From: Variovorax paradoxus
GTDB taxonomy: Bacteria; Pseudomonadota; Gammaproteobacteria; Burkholderiales; Burkholderiaceae_C
NCBI RefSeq assembly: GCF_018614915.1
Contig: NZ_JAGGNU010000014.1
Location: 73,021-137,020, forward strand
DNA: 64,000 bases
Reading direction: 5' to 3'
Part shown: in pieces, positions 17,955 through 26,511 of the stretch
How positions within the stretch are numbered: position 1 is the first letter of the stretch
How the letters are laid out: each line of letters begins with the position of its first letter
Made by a program: the position numbers and the translations under genes
The notes under the pieces: model-generated
Told to the model about the DNA's origin: nothing
Database searches by the model: none
What the model saw: the letters and a program-made list of their open reading frames with translations, nothing else

Positions 17955-18442
17955 GGAATCTCCTGTTGTTCGGGCCCGTTTGTACCGTCCATTGCCTGGC
18001 GTCGCTTCTCCGAAACTGCGGTCGTGAGGTCGGGCCGGTGCGCGGCACTGACGATGCAGACCGGCACGCGGCCGAACTCGTGCACCGTCGCCCTCCCGCG
18101 CGTGCGGATCGCGCTCGGACTGTCGCCGGCGATGTCGCGGAAGGTGCGCCCGAAGGTGCCCAGGCTCGCCCAGCCTGTCGCAAAGGCGATCTCGGTGATG
18201 GACAGATCGGATTCCCGAAGCAGCGCCATTGCCCGCTCGATGCGCCGCGTGAGCAGGTACCGATGCGGCGGGATGCCGAAGGCCTGCTTGAACGATCGCG
18301 CGAAGTGGGCCTCGGAGACGCCGCTCACCTGCGCCAGCGACCCGACGGGCCATTCCTCGTGCGATGCGGCGTCCATCCGGTCCTTCGCGCGCAGCAGTCG
18401 CCGCAACAGTGCGGGATCCTGGTTTGCAGGGGCCCCACTCAT
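17951..18442 (-). CDS. AraC family transcriptional regulator
   Basis: A 163-residue regulator. Residues about 15-110 form the two AraC helix-turn-helices (VGSLAQVSGVSEAHFARSFKQAFG, then ITEIAFATGWASLGTFGRTFR). Unlike most AraC proteins the DNA-binding part is N-terminal and the C-terminal 50 residues are unclassified. The start at 18442 is chosen because GGAGG lies at the right distance; an ATG at 18508 in the same frame has no ribosome site. It is co-transcribed with the VOC gene. Confidence 0.85.
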   Translation of the reverse strand: MSGAPANQDPALLRRLLRAKDRMDAASHEEWPVGSLAQVSGVSEAHFARSFKQAFGIPPHRYLLTRRIERAMALLRESDLSITEIAFATGWASLGTFGRTFRDIAGDSPSAIRTRGRATVHEFGRVPVCIVSAAHRPDLTTAVSEKRRQAMDGTNGPEQQEIP

Positions 18443-18648
18443 GCCACCTCCGGCTGCACGTCGAGAAGCATTTGAGCCTCTTGGAGGTACGAATTCAGCA
18501 TCGTTCATTTTGGAGCGATGCTAAGCGTTGTCCCCCGACTTCGCGGCTCGACCTTCGGCGTCGCAGCGGAAGCGGTCATTGTCCGAGGCCGAGGCGCGCA
18601 AGAGACTTGCGGTTAGCATCTCCGGGAGACACGCAGCCGGGGAAATCA

Positions 18649-19323
18649 ATGCGGATATTGCTCGTCGAGGATGACCGGGTGCTGGCGGACGCGCTTTCGC
18701 GAGCACTGGTGCAGTCCGCCCATGCCGTCGACGTCGTCTCCACCGGCGAGGAGGCCGACCATGCCCTCGCCGCCGGCATCTACGACCTGGCCATCCTGGA
18801 CATCGGCTTGCCGGGGCTGAGCGGGCTGGATGTGCTGAAGCGGCTCCGGGCACGCAAATCGACGATGCCCGTGCTGATGCTCACCGCCTTCGACACCCTC
18901 GCCGACCGGGTTCGCGGGCTCGATCTGGGCGCCGACGATTACCTGGCCAAGCCCTTCGACCTGCCGGAGCTCGAAGCGCGCGTGCGGGCGCTGCTGCGCC
19001 GCAGTACCGGATCCACACCCCACCTCGAGCATGGACAGCTGCGCTTCGATACCGTGGGCCGCCGCGTGTTCTACGACAAGCGGCCGCTGGATCTGTCGCC
19101 GCGCGAACTCGCCTTGCTGGAGCTGCTGCTGATGCGCGCGGGTCGTGTCGTGAGCAAGGAGCACATGGTCAACCATCTCTATGGCTGGGGCGACGAGGTC
19201 GGCGACAACGCGATCGAGGTCAACGTCTACAGGCTGCGCAAGAAGCTGGAGCCGCTCGGCTGCGAGATCCGCACCGTGCGCGGCATGGGCTACCTGATCG
19301 ACAGCAGCGATGCGGAGGTCTGA
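18649..19323 (+). CDS. OmpR-family response regulator
   Basis: A 224-residue protein with a receiver domain (acidic pair at E7-D9, phosphoacceptor D51 in LAILDIGLPG, and the conserved Lys in YLAKPF) and a C-terminal winged helix with NAIEVNVYRLRKKL. Sequence style is TctD/QseB/PmrA-like. The kinase gene overlaps its last 14 bases. The most likely target is the phased repeat array at 20739-20800 in front of the next gene (inference). Confidence 0.95.
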   Translation: MRILLVEDDRVLADALSRALVQSAHAVDVVSTGEEADHALAAGIYDLAILDIGLPGLSGLDVLKRLRARKSTMPVLMLTAFDTLADRVRGLDLGADDYLAKPFDLPELEARVRALLRRSTGSTPHLEHGQLRFDTVGRRVFYDKRPLDLSPRELALLELLLMRAGRVVSKEHMVNHLYGWGDEVGDNAIEVNVYRLRKKLEPLGCEIRTVRGMGYLIDSSDAEV

Positions 19324-20719
19324 GCCTCGGCTGCAGCGCAAGCTGCTGGCCTGGCTGCTCGGGCCGCTCGCCGTGCTGCTGGTGCTCGATACCGGCGCCG
19401 CCTACTGGAACTCGTTGCGCTTCTCCAACCTCGCCTACGACCGCGCGCTGCACGAGATCGGACGCGAGATCGCGCTGCATGTGAAGCTCGACGGAATGCA
19501 CCCCCGGCTCGAGCTCTCGGAGACCGCGGCCAACATCCTGTTGCTGGATCAGGAAGACCAGCTCTTCTACCGCGTAGTCGGCGAGGACGGCGCCGATCTG
19601 GGCGGCGATGCGCAGCTGCCTGCGCCGCGCATCGAAAAGCTCGCCAAGCCGGACTTCTACGGCGATGCGGTACGCGGCGAGCCGGTGCGGATGATGGTGG
19701 CCTGGATGCCCATCGGGCCGGACGCCGGGCCTCCGCTGGTCCTGGTGCAGGTGGCAGAAACGCTCAACAAGCGAACGCGCTTCACCTGGGAGATGGTCGC
19801 CAACGTGGTGCTGCCGCAGCTGCTCCTGATCGTCATGGCGACGGCGGTGGTCTGGTTCGGCGTTTCGCGTGGGCTCGAGCCGCTGCAGCGGCTGCGGCGT
19901 GCCGTGTCGGACCGCTCGCACCTGGACCTGAGCCCGATCGACACCCACGACGTTCCGGGAGAGGTGCGGCCGCTGGTGGATGACGTCAACGAATTAATGG
20001 CACGCCTCGGGCGCACCTTCGATTTCCAGAACCGCTTCGTGGCCGACGCCGCTCACCAGCTGAAGACGCCGGTCAGCGGCCTGAAGGCCCAGATCGAGCT
20101 GGCGCTGCGGGAAAACGATCTGCAGCGGGTGCGCCATTCGCTCGCGCAGCTCTACATCAGCGCCGACCGGCTGTCGAGGCTGGTGCGCCAGCTGCTTTCG
20201 CTGGCCCGCAACGAGCCCGGCGCGCTCGACTCCATGCAATTGCAGCCGCTGGACCTGAATGCCCACGCGCTGGAGGTGAGCATGGAATGGGTGCCGCAGG
20301 CACTCAAGCGAAACATCGACCTGGGCTTCGAGGGCGCCGATCATCCGCTGATGATCGACGCCGACCGCGACCGCCTGCGTGAGCTGGTCAACAACCTGAT
20401 CGACAACGCGATCCGCTACAGCCAGTCTGGCGGCCGGGTGACCGTGCAGGCCGGCCAGATCGAAAACGACCAATGCCGCCTGGCCATCAGCGACGACGGC
20501 CCCCGAATTCCTGTCGAGGAGCGCGCCCGCATCTTCGAGCGCTTTCACCGCCTCCTCGGAACGCAGGAGGATGGCAGCGGTCTCGGTCTCGCCATCGTCA
20601 GCGAGATCGCCACGCTGCATGGCGCGCGCATCACGCTGGAGGAAGACGCCGACGGCGTGGGCAACACCTTCAGCGTCTTCTTCCCATTGCGCGAAGCCCG
20701 CGGTGTTCGCGCTGCCTGA
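19310..20719 (+). CDS. Sensor histidine kinase (TctE/QseC-like)
   Basis: A 469-residue kinase. Two membrane segments at about 12-30 and 165-185 enclose a periplasmic sensor domain, followed by HAMP. The H box is DAAHQLKTPVSG with H249; the N box is NLIDNAIRYS. The G1 box reads DDGPRIP, with arginine where DxGxG requires glycine; G2 is GSGLGLAIV. The overlapping upstream gene is its response regulator. The altered G1 box may reduce ATP binding, although later G boxes are intact. Confidence 0.9.
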   Translation: MRRSEPRLQRKLLAWLLGPLAVLLVLDTGAAYWNSLRFSNLAYDRALHEIGREIALHVKLDGMHPRLELSETAANILLLDQEDQLFYRVVGEDGADLGGDAQLPAPRIEKLAKPDFYGDAVRGEPVRMMVAWMPIGPDAGPPLVLVQVAETLNKRTRFTWEMVANVVLPQLLLIVMATAVVWFGVSRGLEPLQRLRRAVSDRSHLDLSPIDTHDVPGEVRPLVDDVNELMARLGRTFDFQNRFVADAAHQLKTPVSGLKAQIELALRENDLQRVRHSLAQLYISADRLSRLVRQLLSLARNEPGALDSMQLQPLDLNAHALEVSMEWVPQALKRNIDLGFEGADHPLMIDADRDRLRELVNNLIDNAIRYSQSGGRVTVQAGQIENDQCRLAISDDGPRIPVEERARIFERFHRLLGTQEDGSGLGLAIVSEIATLHGARITLEEDADGVGNTFSVFFPLREARGVRAA

Positions 20720-20738
20720 TCGGCGCGGCAGCAGCGCT

Positions 20739-20800
20739 CTGTAAGCTTCCTGACAGCTCGCAGACAACCGGCTGTCAGCGCGCCGGCAGAAAGGTGACAG
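20739..20800. promoter_or_regulatory. Six 7-bp sites at exact 11-bp spacing before terC
   Basis: Sites start at 20739 (CTGTAAG), 20750 (CTGACAG), 20761 (CAGACAA), 20772 (CTGTCAG), 20783 (CCGGCAG) and 20794 (GTGACAG), consensus CTGACAG. The 11-bp start-to-start spacing places all on one helix face, as tandem OmpR/PhoB-family half-sites do. CTGACAGC and GCTGTCAG (20750-20757, 20771-20778) also form an inverted repeat. The array ends 66 bases before the terC GTG start and follows the kinase stop by 19 bases. Confidence 0.65.
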
Positions 20801-20866
20801 CACAGGTCTCTACGCTCGAGAACGGCGGAACCACTGTGGTTTCGAACCATTAACCGAGGAGACACC

Positions 20867-21580
20867 GTGTCGTTTTTGTCGAGCCCTGAATTCTGGATCG
20901 CCCTGTCGCAGATCATCCTGATCAATATCGTCCTGAGCGGCGACAACGCCGTCGTCATAGCGATGGCCTCCCGCTCGCTGCCGCCCGCCCAGCAAAAGAA
21001 GGCCATCCTGTTCGGCAGCGTCGGCGCCATCGTGTTGCGCGTGATCCTGACCTTCTTCGCCGTTTATCTGCTGACCCTGCCGTACCTCAAGCTGGTCGGC
21101 GCAGCGCTGCTGCTCTGGATCGGCATGGGCTTGCTGCAAGAGGAGGACGAGGGCAAGAGCCTGGACGGCCACGCCGGCCTGGCTGCGGCCATCAAGACCA
21201 TCGTGGTAGCAGACCTGGTCATGAGCCTGGACAACGTCGTCGGCGTCGCTGCTGCAGCCAAGGGCAATGTTCCGCTGCTCGTCTTCGGTCTGGTGATCAG
21301 CATTCCCCTGATCATCTTCGGCAGCACCTTGATCCTGAAGCTGATGGAGCGATTCCCGGTCATCATCGTGCTCGGCGCCGCGCTGCTCGGCTGGGTGGCC
21401 GGCGAAATGGCGATGACGGATCCGGCCATCGTCGATTGGGCCGCCGATCGTCACGCGCTGCATACGGTGGTCCCTGCGCTCGGTGCCATGTTCGTGGTGG
21501 CGATCGGCAAGTGGCTGAGCAGCCGCCGCGAACAGCGCCGCGAACAACTGCAGGCGGCCAAGAAGCAACCCGCCGTCTGA
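20867..21580 (+). CDS. TerC family integral membrane protein
   Basis: A 237-residue membrane protein starting at GTG with GAGGAGA upstream. It has about seven hydrophobic segments and the two family motifs: LINIVLSGDNAVVIAMA near residue 18 and VVADLVMSLDNVVGVAAA near residue 109, whose acidic residues sit in membrane helices. TerC/YjbE/Alx proteins are linked to metal (Mn, tellurite) handling. The C-terminus is basic. It lies downstream of the kinase pair and the phased array and 10 bases before a universal stress protein gene. Confidence 0.9.
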   Translation: MSFLSSPEFWIALSQIILINIVLSGDNAVVIAMASRSLPPAQQKKAILFGSVGAIVLRVILTFFAVYLLTLPYLKLVGAALLLWIGMGLLQEEDEGKSLDGHAGLAAAIKTIVVADLVMSLDNVVGVAAAAKGNVPLLVFGLVISIPLIIFGSTLILKLMERFPVIIVLGAALLGWVAGEMAMTDPAIVDWAADRHALHTVVPALGAMFVVAIGKWLSSRREQRREQLQAAKKQPAV

Positions 21581-21590
21581 AGGTGCCCGC

Positions 21591-22022
21591 ATGACGCGCA
21601 TTCTGGTACCCATCGACCCCGATCAGCCAGCGCGAACGCGCTCTGCCATCGAGCAGGTCGTGCGCATGCGCCGGAACGACCGGGTGTCCATTCGCTTGCT
21701 GCGGGTGCAGCCCAAGGTCTCGGGCCATGTGGCAATGCTCTTCGCTGCGGGCGAGCTGCTCGACTTGCAGCTGAGCGCGGGCGCCGAGGATCTGCAGTAC
21801 GCACAGAAGCTGCTCGATCTGGCGGGGGTGCCCTACACCAGCACCGTGCTGGTGGGGCGCAGCGCCGAGACGATTGCCATGGCCGCTCGCGACTACAGCT
21901 GCGACCGTATCGTCTTCGGCCGCGACGAGCCCAGCCTGGCAGGAGCGATCTTCGGCTCGCTGGCGCAGCAGGTGCGCCAGCACCTGGGTGCGAGCGGTGA
22001 CCCCCAGGTCATCAGCTCCTGA
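21591..22022 (+). CDS. Universal stress protein (UspA family)
   Basis: The 143-residue protein opens MTRILVPIDPDQPARTRSAIEQVV, the UspA first strand and helix. The last third has IVFGRDEPSLAGAIFGSLAQQV, a variant of the ATP-binding GxxGxxxxxxxGSV motif in which the first glycines are partly replaced, so ATP binding is uncertain. It is 10 bases after terC and probably in the same transcript. Confidence 0.85.
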   Translation: MTRILVPIDPDQPARTRSAIEQVVRMRRNDRVSIRLLRVQPKVSGHVAMLFAAGELLDLQLSAGAEDLQYAQKLLDLAGVPYTSTVLVGRSAETIAMAARDYSCDRIVFGRDEPSLAGAIFGSLAQQVRQHLGASGDPQVISS

Positions 22023-22058
22023 ATGAGAAGAGCTGGCGTGACCGGCGGCCGAATCGCC

Positions 22059-22286
22059 TCACCCACCCCCACGCGTAAACGCCGCAAGCTCCCATTCCCC
22101 CGTCTTCTCGTCGTGCCGCAGGACGTACACATGCCCGTCCTCCGCATCGACCTTGAACCAGCGTTGCGCCGGCGCAAACCAGCGATCGACGATGCTGCGC
22201 ACGGCAAGTCGGCGCTCGCCGAGCCAGAAGGCGAGCGGCTCCTGCTCATCGCGATATCCGGCGTAGCACTCCACACGAATCGTCAT
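22059..22286 (-). CDS. Small conserved-looking hypothetical protein
   Basis: A 75-residue protein, MTIRVECYAGYRDEQEPLAF at the start, then WLGERRLAVRSIVDRWFAP, RWFKVDAEDGHVYVLRHDE and a short tail. The tryptophan/arginine pattern with alternating beta strands resembles small beta-barrel proteins grouped as DUF6504-like; I am not certain of the family. It lies 20 bases downstream of the cysteine synthase gene on the same strand and is probably co-transcribed with it. Confidence 0.6.
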   Translation of the reverse strand: MTIRVECYAGYRDEQEPLAFWLGERRLAVRSIVDRWFAPAQRWFKVDAEDGHVYVLRHDEKTGEWELAAFTRGGG

Positions 22287-22306
22287 GCTGACAAGGTCGC
22301 TGCCGC

Positions 22307-23308
22307 TCAGCCGAGCCACGCGGGAACAGGGAGCTTCTTCTCGCGCAGGAAGCCGGGGTTGTAGAGCTTCGACTGGTAGCGCGTGCCTGCGTCGGCAAGG
22401 ATGGTCACGATGGTGTGGCCCGGGCCGAGGTCGCGCGCCAGGTGGATCGCGCCGGCCACGTTGATGCCGCTGGAGCCGCCCAGGCACAGGCCCTCTTCGC
22501 GCAGCAGCTCGAACAGCACCGGCAGCGCCTCGTCGTCCGGGATCTGGTAGGCGTCGTCGATGGCGGCGCCTTCCAGGTTGCGCGTGATGCGGCTCTGGCC
22601 GATGCCTTCGGTGATCGAATTGCCCTCGCTGCGCAGCTCGCCGTGCTTGATGTAGTGGTACATCGCCGCGCCCATCGGATCGGCGGCGGCGATGACGACC
22701 GCCGGCTTGCGTTGCTTCAGGTACAGCCCGACGCCTGCGAGCGTGCCGCCGGTGCCGATCGCGCAGACGAAGCCGTCGACCTGGCCGTCCGTCTGCCGCC
22801 AGATCTCGGGGCCGGTGGAGCGGGCGTGGCCGTCGCGGTTGGACAGGTTGTCCCATTGGTTCGCATACAGCACGCCCTTGGCTTCGCTGCGCGCGAGTTC
22901 CGCCGCGAGGCGCTCGGCCACGTGCACGTAGTTGCCCGGATCGCTGTACGGCGCTGCGGGCACTTCGCGCAGCTCCGCGCCGCAAAGGCGCAGGGCATCC
23001 TTCTTCTCCTGGCTTTGCGTCTGCGGGATCACCACCACCGTGCGGTAGCCGCGAGCGTTGCCCACCAGCGCCAGGCCGATGCCGGTGTTGCCGGCCGTGC
23101 CCTCGACGACCACGCCGCCGGGCCGCAACTCGCCGCGCGCTTCGGCGTCGAGCACGATGTAGAGCGCCGCGCGATCCTTGACCGACCCGCCGGGGTTCAT
23201 GAACTCGGCCTTGCCGAGAATCGTGCAACCCGTCAGTTCGGAAGCCTTGCGCAGCCTGATGAGCGGTGTGTTGCCCACCGCCTCGATGAAGCCGTCACGC
23301 ACGTCCAC
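22307..23308 (-). CDS. cysK: Cysteine synthase (CysK/CysM family)
   Basis: A 333-residue PLP enzyme. K44 in NPGGSVKDRA is the cofactor lysine, EGTAGNTGIGLAL is the substrate loop, GTGGTLAGVG binds the phosphate, and GGSSGINVAGA lies near residue 280. The C-terminal extension (YQSKLYNPGFLREKKLPVPAWL) is typical of the longer CysK-like proteins of Comamonadaceae and of eukaryotes. It should make cysteine from O-acetylserine and sulfide; no cys regulon genes are adjacent. Confidence 0.9.
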   Translation of the reverse strand: MDVRDGFIEAVGNTPLIRLRKASELTGCTILGKAEFMNPGGSVKDRAALYIVLDAEARGELRPGGVVVEGTAGNTGIGLALVGNARGYRTVVVIPQTQSQEKKDALRLCGAELREVPAAPYSDPGNYVHVAERLAAELARSEAKGVLYANQWDNLSNRDGHARSTGPEIWRQTDGQVDGFVCAIGTGGTLAGVGLYLKQRKPAVVIAAADPMGAAMYHYIKHGELRSEGNSITEGIGQSRITRNLEGAAIDDAYQIPDDEALPVLFELLREEGLCLGGSSGINVAGAIHLARDLGPGHTIVTILADAGTRYQSKLYNPGFLREKKLPVPAWLG

Positions 23309-23494
23309 AATGCATGCAGGATAGCCGGCACCGGAATCAGCTACTGGCAGAAGCGTTTTTCATCGGCTGGCGCCGCCCACCCTCCGCATCCGTCATCGAT
23401 TTCATGGCGCAGATCGCACCGGCCGCTACGCGAGGCATGCGCCTACAGCCGGGCTCGATTCGGCGCGTACCTTGGCGCCAAAGGAGGCCACCCC

Positions 23495-23692
23495 ATGCCC
23501 ATCGCAACGCCACGCCCCGACCCTGACCCGATTGCCACGCCGCCTGTCGCGCCACTGGAAGCAGAGATTCGCGCCGCCGATCTCGAAGGCCGAAAGGACG
23601 CGCCAAAGGAGGAGAAGAAGGACAAGACCGCCGGCCAGCCCGGACTCGACGAGAACGCGCCGGGCTTCATCAAGCGCAAGCCGTCGCCTTGA
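23495..23692 (+). CDS. Small disordered proline/lysine-rich protein
   Basis: A 65-residue protein with a perfect AAGGAGG ribosome site 8 bases before ATG 23495. The first half is Pro/Asp-rich, the middle is KDAPKEEKKDKTAG, and it ends FIKRKPSP. No domain is recognisable. It resembles 17244-17528 in composition but not in alignable sequence. The strong ribosome site is the main reason to call it. Confidence 0.55.
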   Translation: MPIATPRPDPDPIATPPVAPLEAEIRAADLEGRKDAPKEEKKDKTAGQPGLDENAPGFIKRKPSP

Positions 23693-23764
23693 GACGGCGC
23701 GGGAAGCGCCGCGCGGAAAATCAAGAAGAAGAGGACAGGCCCGCGAGGCCGCCTGCTGCGGCTC

Positions 23765-24823
23765 TCAGCCGATGCGAACCCCCACCTTCTCGCCGGCCGA
23801 GACGATCTCGCCCCAGGTCGCGTCGTCGAGCCAGATGCCCTCGCGCTCGCGCGCCGCGCGGGTCTTGCGCTCGGGCTCGCCCGCGATCTGCACCGCGTCG
23901 AAGCCCTGGCCCGGCGGGCCCTGGCGCAGCCAGTCGATGAAGGCGCCTGCCTCCTGCTCGAAGGCGGCTTGGGTGCCGAGCTTGGCCGGATCGATCACGA
24001 TGGCCAGCATGCCGTTGAGCACCGTGCGCGCGGTGTCGGCCGGGCGGTGCCAGGTGCCGCCGCCGGTGAGCGCGCCGCCGAGCAGCTCGCAGGCCACGGC
24101 CATGCCGTAGCCCTTGTGCTCGCCGAAGGTCATCAGGGCGCCGAAGAGGCCGTTGCTCTGCGGCACCACGACCACGCCCGGGTCGTCGGTGGGCGCGCCG
24201 TGCTCGTCGATGAGATAGCCGGGCGGCACCCGCTCGCCCTTGTTGTGGGCCACGCGCATCTTGCCCTGGGCGACGCGGCTGGTCGCGTAATCCAAGATGA
24301 AGGGATCTGCGCCTTTCAGCGGAATGCCGATGCAGCACGGGTTGGTGCCGAAGCGCCCGTCGCCGCCGCCCCAGGGCGCCACCACGGGGCGCGAGAGCAC
24401 GTTGACGAAGTGCATCGAGACCAGGCCCTCTGCCGTCGCCATCTCAGCGAAGTGGCCGATGCGGCCGAGATGGTGCGCGTTGGCGAGCGAGAGCACGCAG
24501 CTGCCGTGCTGCTTCGCGCGTTCGATGGCGAGCGCCATCGCCTGCACGCCGACGATCTGGCCGTAGCCGCGCTGGCCGTCGAGGGCGAGCATGGGGCCGG
24601 TGTCCAGATTGATCCTGACCGATGCGTTGGGCTTGAGCCCGCCTTCGGCCGCGGCATCCACATAGCGCGGCACCATGCCGACGCCGTGCGAATCGTGGCC
24701 GCTGAGGTTGGCGAGGACGAGATTCGCAGCAACCTGTTCGGCTTCGGCCGGGCTGCTGCCGGTGCCGGCGATGATGGATGCGACCTGGGTGCGAAGGGTC
24801 GAAGCGGGAATCGTGGTTGGCAT
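23765..24823 (-). CDS. Ldh2/malate dehydrogenase family oxidoreductase
   Basis: A 352-residue member of the LDH2/MDH2 (YlbC/DlgD) family, unrelated to Rossmann lactate dehydrogenases. Hallmarks are ANLSGHDSHGVGMVPRY near residue 38, the catalytic-region ANAHHLGRIGHFAEMA near residue 115, and APWGGGDGRFGTNP. The family reduces 2-keto acids (malate, lactate, 2,3-diketogulonate, ureidoglycolate) with NAD(P). It is last in the minus-strand operon behind the UxaA-type dehydratase, separated from it by the repeat pair at 24846-24950. Confidence 0.9.
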   Translation of the reverse strand: MPTTIPASTLRTQVASIIAGTGSSPAEAEQVAANLVLANLSGHDSHGVGMVPRYVDAAAEGGLKPNASVRINLDTGPMLALDGQRGYGQIVGVQAMALAIERAKQHGSCVLSLANAHHLGRIGHFAEMATAEGLVSMHFVNVLSRPVVAPWGGGDGRFGTNPCCIGIPLKGADPFILDYATSRVAQGKMRVAHNKGERVPPGYLIDEHGAPTDDPGVVVVPQSNGLFGALMTFGEHKGYGMAVACELLGGALTGGGTWHRPADTARTVLNGMLAIVIDPAKLGTQAAFEQEAGAFIDWLRQGPPGQGFDAVQIAGEPERKTRAAREREGIWLDDATWGEIVSAGEKVGVRIG

Positions 24824-24845
24824 TCAAAAGGCTCCTGGTGTTGCC

Positions 24846-24950
24846 CCTTCCCCCTCTGGGGGAAGGCTGGGATGGGGGCTGCGTCGAGGCGGGGCGCGAT
24901 CTTGCGAAGCTGCATGCCCCCACCCCTGCCCTCCCCCAGAGGGGGGAGGG
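24846..24950. repeat. Inverted pair of GC-rich palindromic repeats (REPIN-like)
   Basis: Copy one (24846-24878) contains CCCCCTCTGGGGG followed by AAGGCTGGGATGGGGG. Copy two (24916-24950) is the same unit in reverse orientation with a few changes. Each copy holds its own small palindrome, and together they could form a long hairpin. The pair fills the 138-base gap between the uxaA-like stop and the ldh2-like start. The same unit brackets the DUF559 gene at 46288-46675. Confidence 0.8.
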
Positions 24951-24961
24951 AGAAAGGCAGG

Positions 24962-26488
24962 TCACATCACCGCCCCCACCTGCCACGGCACGAACTCGTT
25001 CTGCCCGTAGCCGTGCTTCTCGCTCTTGCTCTGCTCGCCCGAGGCGGTGGCCAGCACCAGCTCGAAGATGCGCTGGCCCATCTCCTGGATCGACACCGTG
25101 CCCTCGACGATCTCGCCGCAGTTGATGTCCATGTCTTCCTCCTGCCGCTGCCACAGCGCCGAGTTGGTCGCGAGCTTGAGCGAGGGCGAGGGCGCGCAGC
25201 CGTAGGCGGAGCCGCGGCCGGTGGTGAAGCAGATCATGTTGGCGCCGCCGGCGACCTGGCCGGTCGCGCTCACCGGGTCGTAGCCCGGCGTGTCCATGTA
25301 GACGAAGCCGTGCGCCGCCACCGGCTCGGCGTACTCGTACACCGCTTCGAGGTTGCTGGTGCCGCCCTTGGCCACCGCGCCCAGCGACTTCTCGAGGATG
25401 GTGGTGAGCCCGCCGGCCTTGTTGCCGGGCGAGGGGTTGTTGTTCATCTCGCCTTCGTTGATCTCGGTGTAGTGCTCCCACCAGCGGATGCGCTCGACCA
25501 GCTTCTCGCCGACCTCGCGCTTCACCGCGCGGCGCGTGAGCAGGTGCTCGGCGCCGTAGACCTCGGGCGTTTCCGAGAGGATGGCCGTGCCGCCGTGCGC
25601 CACCAGCAGGTCGACCGCGGCGCCGAGCGCCGGGTTGGCGCTGATGCCCGAGTAGCCGTCGGAGCCGCCGCACTGCAGGCCGATGGTGATGTGCGCCGCG
25701 CTGCAGGGCTCGCGCTTCACCGCGTTGGCGCGCGGCAGCATCTCGTTGATGAGCGCCACGCCTTTCTCCACCGTCTTGCGCGTGCCGCCCGTGTCCTGGA
25801 TGTTGAAGACGCGGAAGTTCTCGCCCTCGGCGAGGTTGCCGGTCGCGAGCCAGGCGTTGATCTGGTTGGCCTCGCAGCCCAGCCCGACCACCAGCACGGC
25901 CGCGAAGTTGGCGTGCGTCGCGTAGCCGGTGAGCGTGCGTTCGAGGATCTGCATCCCCATGCCGCCGGTGTCCATGCCGCAGCCGGTGCCGTGCGTGAGC
26001 GCGACCACGCCGTCGACGTGGGGGTACGCGGCGAGCGCCGCCGGATTGGTCTTGCGCGAGAAATGGTCGGCGATGGCGCGCGCCGCGGTGGCCGAGCAGT
26101 TCACGCTGGTCAAGACGCCGATGTAGTTGCGCGTGGCCACGCGGCCGTCGGCGCGCTTGATGCCCATGAAGCTGGCCTCGCGCCGCGCGGGCGGCGGCTT
26201 CACGTCGGCACCGAAGGCGTAGTCGCGGTCGAAGTGGCCCTTGTCGGGGCCCATGTCGAGGTTGTGCGTGTGCACGTGCTCGCCGGGCGCGATCGGCTTG
26301 CTCGCGAAGCCGATGATCTGGTTGTAGCGGCGCACCGGCTCGCCTTGCGCGATGGCGCGCACGGCAATCTTGTGCCCGGGCGGGATCAGGCCGCGTGCGC
26401 TCACGCCTTCGACCGGCGTGCCGCCGACGATTTGGCCGCGCGCAATGACGACGTCGTCGGCGGGATGGAGTCGGATAAACGGGTTCAT
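24962..26488 (-). CDS. UxaA family dehydratase (galactarate/altronate type)
   Basis: A 508-residue full-length member. The N-terminal SAF domain (1-95) includes GLIPPGHKIAVRAIAQGEPVRR and ends near HVHTHN. The catalytic part starts with GRVATRNYIGVLTSVNCSATAA; GTGCGM, GLGCEANQ and GLQCGGSDGYSG carry the cysteines used for iron binding. Such enzymes dehydrate sugar acids (altronate, galactarate). With the TRAP genes upstream it is the likely first cytoplasmic step of this locus. The exact acid is not readable. Confidence 0.9.
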   Translation of the reverse strand: MNPFIRLHPADDVVIARGQIVGGTPVEGVSARGLIPPGHKIAVRAIAQGEPVRRYNQIIGFASKPIAPGEHVHTHNLDMGPDKGHFDRDYAFGADVKPPPARREASFMGIKRADGRVATRNYIGVLTSVNCSATAARAIADHFSRKTNPAALAAYPHVDGVVALTHGTGCGMDTGGMGMQILERTLTGYATHANFAAVLVVGLGCEANQINAWLATGNLAEGENFRVFNIQDTGGTRKTVEKGVALINEMLPRANAVKREPCSAAHITIGLQCGGSDGYSGISANPALGAAVDLLVAHGGTAILSETPEVYGAEHLLTRRAVKREVGEKLVERIRWWEHYTEINEGEMNNNPSPGNKAGGLTTILEKSLGAVAKGGTSNLEAVYEYAEPVAAHGFVYMDTPGYDPVSATGQVAGGANMICFTTGRGSAYGCAPSPSLKLATNSALWQRQEEDMDINCGEIVEGTVSIQEMGQRIFELVLATASGEQSKSEKHGYGQNEFVPWQVGAVM

Positions 26489-26511
26489 CGTGTGTGTCCT
26501 GAATCGAGGGC

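Noticed and set aside
20720..20866. Manganese riboswitch (yybP-ykoY type) before the terC gene
   Set aside because: Conserved riboswitch loops are not visible; the gap is instead explained by the phased repeat array.
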